Source: Oligoflexia bacterium | Lineage (GTDB): Bacteria > Bdellovibrionota > Bacteriovoracia > Bacteriovoracales > Bacteriovoracaceae | NCBI GenBank assembly: GCA_015232355.1 | Contig: JADFZW010000019.1 | Coordinates: 48,161 to 112,160 of the forward strand | Length of the DNA: 64,000 bases | Direction: 5' to 3' | In this document: positions 53,679-61,245 of the stretch, one piece after another | Position numbering within the stretch: position 1 is the stretch's first letter | How the letters are laid out: every line of letters starts with the position of its first letter | Position numbers and translations under genes: made by a program | Notes under the pieces: model-generated | What the model was told of the DNA's origin: nothing | Databases searched by the model: none | The model's input: only the letters and a program-made list of their open reading frames with translations

Positions 53679-54170
53679 TTAATAACTTGACCTATCGACC
53701 TTATATAGAAAATAATCTCTCGACGGTATCTCTGCACCATTAGCATCTTTATTTGGTGCATTTTTTTTAGAATTTATTTCGATTACTAATTCGAATGGAG
53801 TAAATTTTTCATCCACTTCTCTAAAGAGTGATCCCAAATATTTTGCACCCCACTCTACCAAAAAAAATTCCTTGCTTTCAAGATAGAGTCCCAATTCTAA
53901 ATGAATCACTTCAGAGACATCAGCGATTCGATAAAAATCTGCATGAGCAACTGTCATCGTCTCACTTAAAACTGAGTAGGTTGGACTTTGTAAAGTTCCG
54001 TCGGTTGCAAAAGCTTTAGCAAAACTTGTCTTCCCAACTCCCAACTCTCCAGTCAAAATAATCATAGAAGGTCTTGCATTTGAAATTGCCTCTTTTAATT
54101 CGCTAACAACATATGGTAGATCATTTTCGTATACTTTTTTCCAACTTCTAACTTCTTTTTTTTGTGACAA
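53679..54170 (-). CDS. tsaE: tRNA threonylcarbamoyladenosine biosynthesis ATPase TsaE
   Basis: 163 residues. The Walker A loop is GELGVGKTSFAKAF, followed by SPTYSVLSET and VAHADFYRI, and VEWGAKYL near the end, all standard TsaE motifs. It works with TsaB, TsaC and TsaD to make t6A37 in tRNAs reading ANN codons. It follows nnr by 72 bp on the same strand, an order common in proteobacterial genomes (nnr-tsaE). The C-terminus is somewhat longer than usual, with an Asn/Lys-rich stretch. No partner Tsa genes are in the window. Confidence 0.93.
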   Translation of the reverse strand: MSQKKEVRSWKKVYENDLPYVVSELKEAISNARPSMIILTGELGVGKTSFAKAFATDGTLQSPTYSVLSETMTVAHADFYRIADVSEVIHLELGLYLESKEFFLVEWGAKYLGSLFREVDEKFTPFELVIEINSKKNAPNKDANGAEIPSRDYFLYKVDRSSY

Positions 54171-54242
54171 AGTAACTCCTTTGTTTTTTAAGTTTTATTT
54201 TTTAATCACTTTTCAATCACAAATCACTAAATCGCTAAATGA

Positions 54243-55976
54243 TCATATACACTGTCTAGCATCGGAAAGTTTTAAGAAAACATTACTCAAATTATTAATA
54301 ATATCTAATGGTGACAAAGAATTCTCACTAAATGTTCTGGCCGCAAATTTTGCTGCCAACGAATGAATATATACACCACTTAATATTATTTTAACCGAAG
54401 ATGATGGATCTGATAAACCCTCTCTAAAATTAAATTTTTGAGCGCAGATACCTCCCAAGATTCCAACTAAAACATCTCCAGTTCCAGCTTTGGCCAATCC
54501 TGAGTTAGCAGAGTGGTAAATACTGATATTCTTATTCCCTAGAAGATAGAGCGCTGAACTTTTTACAAGTACAAAAAAATTGATTCGCTCTAATGTATTG
54601 ATAAAAAATGCAAGTAAATCATTCTCCATCACCCCTTTATCAACACCAATAAATCTTGCAAACTCTCCTAGATGAGGAGTCATAAGTGTAATCCAACCAC
54701 GATCAAATCTACTCTTTATTAATTTCATATCAGTTTGATCATTAAATGATAGCAGATTAATTGCATCGGCATCGATAATTAGTGGACCTTGAAAGTTCAG
54801 TATTAACTCCTCCAATAATTTTTTATTCAACTGTTTATTTTTAAGTTCAGATCCTAATCCTGGTCCAATTATTACTGAACTAAATTTCTTGTTTATTTCA
54901 TCATGATCTAGATCTAAATTATTTTCGCAGATACTTCCAATCTCTCTTATCATAATATTTTTTGATTTATGCTGATTGAGCTCCAAAAAATTTTCTTTAT
55001 AGGTTGCTATAGTAACTAGACCTGTGCCCACTTTAGAAGCAGCATCGGCCGCCAAATGAGCAGCACCACTTAATCCTCTTCCTCCACCTATTATTAGAAG
55101 ATGGCCATAATCATTTTTATGTGCGTACTGATTTCTTAAAATGAGATTTTGCTTTATATACTTTTTAATCTCTTGCTCAGCTACCTTCTCGATCACTAGT
55201 TGCTCGCTATCTTTATTGCTATCTTTATTGCTATCTTTATCGCTTTCTTTATTCACATAAAACAACTCATCTGCAAAACCGGCCCTTAATCTAAGCAATT
55301 TTCCTTTATACTTTAATCCCTGTGAAAAAAAGTGTCCCACCTTATAAGTTCCAATCGCTAAAGTATAGTTGGCCCTCACTGCTGCATTCACACTATCACT
55401 TACAACTTTTCCACTATCACCATGAACTCCAGATGGGATATCTACTGATATAGTTAAATCGCTACAGTTATTAATAATTTTAAAAGCATTTTCAAGTAAT
55501 GGAGGTAAAGGATGCCTTACTCCTGTTCCTAAAATTGCATCTATTACAACAATCTTGGTTTCTTTGGTTTCTATATTGCTGTTACTTTTGAGGTGACTTA
55601 ATTCATCCCTTATTTTTACTCCATAACTTGCGGCCATTTTCAGTGTTCTTTGTAATTCACTTGAACACTCCTCTAGCGGATATAGAGTGTAAACAAAAAG
55701 ATTGTTCCTATAATTATCTCCATGATTATTTAGTAGATGACGAGCAATCGACATTCCATCAGCGCCATTATTTCCTTTACCCACAACAAACGCCACTGTA
55801 ATATTTTGATTTATTTTAAAATGCTTTTTAATAATTTTATCTATTAATAAACTACCTTCAAATCCCACATTCTCAATAATCAATGATTCAGTTAAACCAT
55901 AATTATCAGATGCCCTCTTTTCTATCTCTCTCATCAATTGAGCATCAACCACGCGCATTTGTATTGGCATTGGCAT
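54243..55976 (-). CDS. nnr: Bifunctional NAD(P)H-hydrate repair enzyme (epimerase + dehydratase)
   Basis: 577 residues. The N-terminal YjeF-type epimerase (about 10-220) has MRVVDAQLMREIEKRASDNY and GKGNNGADGMSIARHL. The C-terminal ribokinase-like dehydratase (about 275-560) has GGGRGLSGAAHLAADAA, VIGPGLGS, DADAIN and the catalytic Asp in GTGDVLVGILGG. Together they repair hydrated NADH and NADPH. The middle has DSNKDSNKDSE from a 12-bp repeat. The start lies in a 6-bp repeat ATGCCA shared with the end of pdxJ: ATG 55976 gives MPMPIQMRVVD; ATG 55958 gives MRVVD and is equally possible. It overlaps pdxJ by up to 32 bp. Confidence 0.93.
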   Translation of the reverse strand: MPMPIQMRVVDAQLMREIEKRASDNYGLTESLIIENVGFEGSLLIDKIIKKHFKINQNITVAFVVGKGNNGADGMSIARHLLNNHGDNYRNNLFVYTLYPLEECSSELQRTLKMAASYGVKIRDELSHLKSNSNIETKETKIVVIDAILGTGVRHPLPPLLENAFKIINNCSDLTISVDIPSGVHGDSGKVVSDSVNAAVRANYTLAIGTYKVGHFFSQGLKYKGKLLRLRAGFADELFYVNKESDKDSNKDSNKDSEQLVIEKVAEQEIKKYIKQNLILRNQYAHKNDYGHLLIIGGGRGLSGAAHLAADAASKVGTGLVTIATYKENFLELNQHKSKNIMIREIGSICENNLDLDHDEINKKFSSVIIGPGLGSELKNKQLNKKLLEELILNFQGPLIIDADAINLLSFNDQTDMKLIKSRFDRGWITLMTPHLGEFARFIGVDKGVMENDLLAFFINTLERINFFVLVKSSALYLLGNKNISIYHSANSGLAKAGTGDVLVGILGGICAQKFNFREGLSDPSSSVKIILSGVYIHSLAAKFAARTFSENSLSPLDIINNLSNVFLKLSDARQCI

Positions 55977-56718
55977 TTATCGCCTCCTTTAATTTTTTAA
56001 CCACACTACCTAATCCTTGGAATATTGACTCTGAAATTATCCAATGGCCAATATTGAACTCTTCAAAAAAACCCTTTTTTAGAAGGGCCAATGTACTCTC
56101 ATAGGTCAATCCATGACCAGCATGAAAACCCAATCTCATCTCTTTAACCATCTCTCTAGATCTGGTGTAACTTGCAAAAAATGGTTGCAAATCATCTTCA
56201 TTTAAAAAAGCTCTGGCATAATCACCAGTGTGAATCTCTACTGCTGAAACTGCTGGTGCTGATAACTCTTTAACTTGTTTTAAAATATCTGGATTAGACT
56301 CTATAAAGAGCGAGATCTTTAAATTTGGAAGTCCACTCTTTAATTGTTTGATAGCATCTTTTACTCTCGCAAAATTCATCTTATCTAAAAGATTAAGTCC
56401 ACCCTCCGTAGTTCTCTCTTGACGATTTTCAGGAACTAAACAAACCCAGTCAGGTGCGCTCTCAATTGCAACTTTAATAATCTCATCACTACAACCCATC
56501 TCTAAATTAAGTGGTAATGAAAATTCTCTAGTCACTAACTTCACAGCGGAAACATCTGTATCTTGAATATGTCTTCTATCCTCTCTCAAGTGAATGGTAA
56601 TCTGATCTGCTCCATTCATGAAACATGTTCTAGCGGCCGCAACTATGCTTGGATACTCTTCACCTCTTGCTTGCCTAATTGTGGCCACATGATCAATATT
56701 CACTCCTAAACGAACCAT
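55945..56718 (-). CDS. pdxJ: Pyridoxine 5'-phosphate synthase
   Basis: 257 residues. RLGVNIDHVATIRQARG at the N-terminus is the PdxJ signature with the catalytic His; QITIHLREDRRHI, the LEMGCSDEI segment, EIHTGDYARAF and GFHAGHGLTY complete the family pattern. It condenses 1-deoxyxylulose 5-phosphate and 3-amino-2-oxopropyl phosphate to pyridoxine 5'-phosphate. The end of the protein is NANANTNARG from a 6-bp microsatellite that also forms the start of nnr in another frame. It is 36 bp downstream of glmM. glmM-pdxJ-nnr-tsaE order is common in Deltaproteobacteria. Confidence 0.95.
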   Translation of the reverse strand: MVRLGVNIDHVATIRQARGEEYPSIVAAARTCFMNGADQITIHLREDRRHIQDTDVSAVKLVTREFSLPLNLEMGCSDEIIKVAIESAPDWVCLVPENRQERTTEGGLNLLDKMNFARVKDAIKQLKSGLPNLKISLFIESNPDILKQVKELSAPAVSAVEIHTGDYARAFLNEDDLQPFFASYTRSREMVKEMRLGFHAGHGLTYESTLALLKKGFFEEFNIGHWIISESIFQGLGSVVKKLKEAINANANTNARG

Positions 56719-56754
56719 AATATTTTCCCCTTCTTTTTTTCTTTTTTTCTTTTT

Positions 56755-58116
56755 TTAAATCAACTCTTCCACTAAAACCTTTTCCAATTCTTTGCTAACA
56801 TTGTTAACCATCTCTATCTCCTCTCCTTCAACCATCAAGCGAACAAGCGAACTAGTTCCTGAATAGCGAAGTACTACTCGTCCCTTTCCTCCTAAATCTT
56901 TTAAAGCTTTTTCCTGCGCCTCCATCACTTTAGGAACACTCTCTAAAGGCGTTTTAGATTTAACCGAAACATTTCTTAGCACTTGAGGATAGAGTACTAC
57001 CTCCGAAACCAAGTCGTGCAAAGTTTCTCGATAGTGGCCCATACATTCGATAATTTTTAGAGCAGAGATTATACCATCTCCAGTTGTAGAGTAGTTTCTA
57101 AAGATAACATGTCCTGAGGGTTCACCTCCAAATGTAGCACCAGTCTTTAACATATGCTCTATTATATAACGATCACCAACCTTTGTTCGAGCAAGTTTTA
57201 ATCCCAGTGAAGTAATATAATGTTCAAGTCCGATATTAGACATTACAGTTCCCACAATCTCATCACCAGACTTAAGCTCACCTTTATCTCGTAAAAACTT
57301 CGCACAAATACCAATTATCTTATCGCCATTAACTACATTACCTAAATGATCAACCATTATTATTCTATCTGCATCTCCATCCAAACATATTCCTAAATCA
57401 GCACGATAACGAATAACTTTATCTGCACATGCCTCTGGAAACATCGCCCCTGTGTTTTCATTTATATTTGTTCCATTAGGAGAGGCACCTAAAACCAACA
57501 CCTCCGCTCCCAACTCTGAAAATACCATTGGTGCAACTTTGTATGCGGCCCCATGAGCACAATCAACAACTAACCTCATTCCATCTAAACTTTTATTGGG
57601 ATCAAAAGCAGATTTTGCATGAACAATATAGCGACCAATAACTTCATCTAGCCGTCTAGTGTTCCCCAATTCACCATCAACTTTTTGTTCAATACTAGAT
57701 GGATTTAAAACCATCTCCTCTAATTGCAACTCCACTTCGTCTGGTAATTTATGTCCTTTACTATCAAAAATCTTAATCCCATTATCTGAAAATTCATTAT
57801 GAGAAGCAGAGATCATTACTCCAGCATCTGCTCTCATCGATTCCACAACAAAAGCTACACCAGGAGTAGGAAGTGGTCCTGTTAATATGGCCCTACCACC
57901 CTGAGAACATACCCCAGCTGAAAATGCTTGTTCCAACATATAACAACTAAGTCTAGTATCCTTTCCTATAACAATCATTGGCCTATAATTTTTTTTGAAA
58001 CGTTGAAAGTAAGAAGTTACCGCCCTTCCTAAGGCCATGGCCACTTCACCTGTCATCGGATAAATATTTGCTTTACCTCTCACACCATCTGTTCCAAAGA
58101 GAACTCGTTTTGACAT
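56755..58116 (-). CDS. glmM: Phosphoglucosamine mutase
   Basis: 453 residues, standard GlmM length. VLFGTDGVRGKAN starts the protein; the phosphoserine site is in MISASHNEFSDNG; the metal-binding loop is CLDGDADRIIMVD; the sugar-binding loop is GGEPSGHVIF; and the phosphate-binding end is RYSGTSSLVRLM. It converts glucosamine 6-phosphate to glucosamine 1-phosphate for peptidoglycan and LPS. It is the first gene of the glmM-pdxJ-nnr-tsaE row; the region before it contains an 11-bp tandem repeat. Confidence 0.97.
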   Translation of the reverse strand: MSKRVLFGTDGVRGKANIYPMTGEVAMALGRAVTSYFQRFKKNYRPMIVIGKDTRLSCYMLEQAFSAGVCSQGGRAILTGPLPTPGVAFVVESMRADAGVMISASHNEFSDNGIKIFDSKGHKLPDEVELQLEEMVLNPSSIEQKVDGELGNTRRLDEVIGRYIVHAKSAFDPNKSLDGMRLVVDCAHGAAYKVAPMVFSELGAEVLVLGASPNGTNINENTGAMFPEACADKVIRYRADLGICLDGDADRIIMVDHLGNVVNGDKIIGICAKFLRDKGELKSGDEIVGTVMSNIGLEHYITSLGLKLARTKVGDRYIIEHMLKTGATFGGEPSGHVIFRNYSTTGDGIISALKIIECMGHYRETLHDLVSEVVLYPQVLRNVSVKSKTPLESVPKVMEAQEKALKDLGGKGRVVLRYSGTSSLVRLMVEGEEIEMVNNVSKELEKVLVEELI

Positions 58117-58134
58117 ATATCTTTCTCCATAATA

Positions 58135-58189
58135 AATTTATAATCAATTTATAATTAATTTATAATTAATTTATAATTAATTTATTAAG
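58135..58189. repeat. 11-bp tandem repeat upstream of glmM
   Basis: Five units of the type AATTTATAATT (first and last with changes) 19 bp upstream of the glmM ATG, in the region expected to hold its promoter and leader. The unit length differs from the frame-preserving repeats in genes. Confidence 0.9.
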
Positions 58190-58237
58190 AGTATGGATAC
58201 AATAATTTTTCAGTGAATTGTAAGTTAATTTTATGCG

Positions 58238-58276
58238 AGTTTTTAAGCAAGATTTTTAAGCAAGATTTTTATGCAA
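58238..58276. repeat. 13-bp tandem repeat across the stop of the PilZ-AAA+ gene
   Basis: Three copies of GATTTTTAAGCAA (first starts AG, last has ATG for AAG). The last copy carries the TAA stop codon and the final residue of the gene at 58269, so the repeat has grown from the 3' end outward. Confidence 0.85.
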
Positions 58277-60254
58277 CTTTCTTCTCTTTGTCAGCTTGCT
58301 CCTGCTGTTGCTGTGTTTTATATCCTTCGAGTGCATCCAATATCTCCTGACTCAGCATCAATTTTTTACGTAATGCCTCTCTACTTATTCCCATCTCTCT
58401 CGCCGCTTTAGATTTATTACCATTGTTGCGTTTAATCTCTGTCAAAATGATTTGTCTCTCTATAACGGATATTCTGTCCTTTAAAACTATACTGGAGTCA
58501 GATGCATGAGGAATCTCCTCAAACAATCTTTGACCAACTTTGCTGTTATCAAAGAGAGGAGTGGCCATATTATTTATATTGCTAATCACATGAGATTTTG
58601 GATTATATACAATTGCTCTCTCTACACAACTTCTTAGTTCCTTAACATTGCCTGGCCATTCATATTCATAAAATAATTTCATCACTGATGGTGCAAAACT
58701 TTTAAGTAACAAACCATGTGCCTTACACTCTATCTTCAAAAAATAATTTATCAATTCTTTTACATCCTCTTCTCTCTTTTTCAGAGGAGGAATGTGCAGA
58801 TATGACTTCACTAAAATTTCATAAAGATTTTTATTAAATTTACCTTCGGCCACCAATTTATCCAAACTCTTTGTAGAAGTTACTGCTATTCTTACATCGA
58901 GTGGTACACCACTACCACCGTCTCTGTTTGATCCTGGTATTATTCCTTTGTCTAAAATCTGATATAGCATCTCTTGCAATCTAAGAGGAAGATGATGAAT
59001 TTCATGAATGAGAACACTTCCCTTTTGACAGCTCACTAATTTTGATGGTTCATCACCACCTAACAACATCTTTTCAACGTAAGCTTCATCATGTCCGCCA
59101 CAATTAATCTCAAAATATGGATTGAGTCCTCTCTTTCCTTCATAGTGAATGATTCTTGAGAAAAGAGATTTTCCCGTACCTGGTTCACCATAAATATAAA
59201 TAGGAGAATCAAGATCTTTCAACCGTACAATAGCATTTCTTAAATTTACAATTGCCTTTGATTTTCCAATCATCACATGTTGTCTATCGCTTGGGCCACT
59301 AAATTTTCTAATTGTTGATTCATTTGAAATTGGATTGAAATTATGAAAAACAGAAGAGAACACTAATGAGACCACCTTCATAGTCTTCTCATCTTCATTA
59401 TTAAATCGTTCATCATTTCTTTTATTGATAACTTCCACTACACCAATAACCTTATCTTCTCTATTGGTAATCGGATTACAAATTATTGATTTAGTTTTAT
59501 GACCAATTAATTCATCTAACTCTGGAGACATTCTTGATGAATCACTAAGAGCATCTAAATTTATTGCAACTCCCGTAGTGAAAACCGATCCAGCAATTCC
59601 CTTACGATAATCAAATTTTAATAATTTCTTTTCCATTCCATAAGCAGCATACAACTCTAATTCATTGGTCTCTGGATTAACTAAAAAGACTAAGGATCGT
59701 TGAGCATTCATCGCTCGAGTAACCTCTTCCAAGACATTTCCAACAAAATCACTCTTTTCAGCAAAATCTGTCATATCTTTGAAGAGCGAAATTAAGAGTG
59801 AAAACATCTCTAAACCTTCAGCGGCACTTGAGTAGCGATTGGTAAGCGCCATCTCTACCATAGAGTCTTTTAATCTATCAGGAGAAAAGCTATGTATATA
59901 CAATTCTAAAAATCTTCTAATCTCTTCGTTATCACCTTCCTCGAACTCTGCTCCATAAAGTAACGCCATCTCCTCACTAACACCGCCACTAAAAGAACGA
60001 ACGATTTGTGAGTCTAAATCCAGATGAACTCTCTTAAAATGAATAGATATTCGTAAATCATCACCTACTGCCAATCTTTTTTTGGAGGTGAATCCCACAC
60101 CATTAACACTAACGTCCACTAATTTGGCATCATCAATATATTCAGCGTCCCCATTTTCATTGGTAATTTCTACCAAGAATCTAATTTCGTCAGCTTCCTC
60201 GACTGGAACTCTAAAGGATTGGTAAAATTTAAATTCAGAAAAGCTTCTTAACAT
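58269..60254 (-). CDS. PilZ-GAF-AAA+ (NtrC-like)-Fis regulator without the GAFTGA loop
   Basis: Start at ATG 60254 (MLRSFSEF) with AGGA 7 bp upstream, rather than 60287. Order: PilZ-like domain (about 5-110; DVSVNGVGF), GAF (about 175-300; YRKGIAGSVFTTG, PITNREDKVIGVVEV), AAA+ (about 335-570; Walker A YGEPGTGKSLFSR, Walker B SVLIHEIHHL, WPGNVKELRSCVERA) and a Fis-type helix-turn-helix (about 600-640; NNGNKSKAAREMGISREALRKK). The GAFTGA loop that contacts sigma54 is missing: between Walker A and B the chain reads LLGGDEPSKLVSCQKG. It may not activate sigma54 and may instead bind DNA in response to c-di-GMP and a small ligand. Confidence 0.87.
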   Translation of the reverse strand: MLRSFSEFKFYQSFRVPVEEADEIRFLVEITNENGDAEYIDDAKLVDVSVNGVGFTSKKRLAVGDDLRISIHFKRVHLDLDSQIVRSFSGGVSEEMALLYGAEFEEGDNEEIRRFLELYIHSFSPDRLKDSMVEMALTNRYSSAAEGLEMFSLLISLFKDMTDFAEKSDFVGNVLEEVTRAMNAQRSLVFLVNPETNELELYAAYGMEKKLLKFDYRKGIAGSVFTTGVAINLDALSDSSRMSPELDELIGHKTKSIICNPITNREDKVIGVVEVINKRNDERFNNEDEKTMKVVSLVFSSVFHNFNPISNESTIRKFSGPSDRQHVMIGKSKAIVNLRNAIVRLKDLDSPIYIYGEPGTGKSLFSRIIHYEGKRGLNPYFEINCGGHDEAYVEKMLLGGDEPSKLVSCQKGSVLIHEIHHLPLRLQEMLYQILDKGIIPGSNRDGGSGVPLDVRIAVTSTKSLDKLVAEGKFNKNLYEILVKSYLHIPPLKKREEDVKELINYFLKIECKAHGLLLKSFAPSVMKLFYEYEWPGNVKELRSCVERAIVYNPKSHVISNINNMATPLFDNSKVGQRLFEEIPHASDSSIVLKDRISVIERQIILTEIKRNNGNKSKAAREMGISREALRKKLMLSQEILDALEGYKTQQQQEQADKEKKVA

Positions 60255-60366
60255 AATTACATCCTGGTAAATAAAATAAAACATCAAAAAAATGCAAATT
60301 TCATTTTTTAGAACTCTTTCAATTATCGGATGTAGATTAAAAAACTTTAGATGTTATTTAATTTAT

Positions 60367-61023
60367 TTAAGATTCTTTACCATTTTCTTCATTATCTTGA
60401 TTTTGTGAAGTTCTCTCCGGTGTAGCTACTTCTAACAAAATAGCACTATCACTTCCACAAATTGAACAACGCTTATTTACAGGTTGAGCAGTAATAACTG
60501 TCACCATGAATTTATTTCTACATTTTTTATTTAAGCAATATGCTCTTTTAGTAACTACTTTAAAAGAACCGGTGATCTCTCCCTCTAATTCTCTTTCCTT
60601 ACTAATTTCTTTAGTACTACTCTCTTTAGTTACTTCTTTATTGCTATTGTTATTAGTGGTATTCATAGTTGTTACTTTTTCTTTATTATTAGCTCCGTTA
60701 TTACTGTTACCACCATTTGTAGTATTCCCTTTACTGCTAGCATTTATCGTGGAATCTTTTTGTCCACTATTCGTATCTGAAGATCTTCTTAAGTACTCTT
60801 GATTATGTTTATGTTCCAACTCTTTTAACGCCTTAGAAAATTCTCCATCATTCATTCCTAAATCTCTTTTTATTTCCTTTAATTGTTCATCCATTTTCAA
60901 TTTTTGTTCTTTATCTAAATCACTCAGTCCATTTAAAATTCTACTAATAATCAATGCCCTAGTTAATTTAATATACTTTTGTGTTTCAGATAGTACTGAC
61001 TTTATTTCATCAAAATTCTTCAT
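60367..61023 (-). CDS. Zinc-ribbon protein of unknown function
   Basis: 218 residues. The N-terminal ~90 are charged helices (LKEIKRDLGMNDGEFSKALK); the middle is a low-complexity Asn/Thr/Ser stretch (about 90-145); the last ~70 hold a zinc ribbon with ligands CLNKKCRNKF (CX4C) and RCSICGSDSA (CX2C). I do not recognise a family. The ribbon type resembles those that bind RNA, DNA or act in transcription complexes. It is 112 bp upstream (in its own direction) of the PilZ-GAF-AAA+ gene and may share its transcript, which would put it with regulatory genes. No signal peptide. Confidence 0.75.
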   Translation of the reverse strand: MKNFDEIKSVLSETQKYIKLTRALIISRILNGLSDLDKEQKLKMDEQLKEIKRDLGMNDGEFSKALKELEHKHNQEYLRRSSDTNSGQKDSTINASSKGNTTNGGNSNNGANNKEKVTTMNTTNNNSNKEVTKESSTKEISKERELEGEITGSFKVVTKRAYCLNKKCRNKFMVTVITAQPVNKRCSICGSDSAILLEVATPERTSQNQDNEENGKES

Positions 61024-61245
61024 AAAGCACTCTCTTAATTATTTATCTTTACCTTCTTTAATATACAAAATACAAACATAAAACTATTAATATCCAATTA
61101 CAAAGTTATCATAAATATCAACAATCCCTATTATTTTAATCCACTTTAAGAATTTTTCTTTTGATTATAACTAGTTAGTAAGTATTTACAAATTGTTTAG
61201 CAAAAATTACTTGCCTCTCTAAGTTGGCAATTTTCTAAAAAAAAT

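Noticed and set aside
58135..58276. Origin-like iteron array (11- and 13-bp repeats)
   Set aside because: No DnaA boxes or replication gene nearby; the same kind of tandem repeats is scattered through the window.
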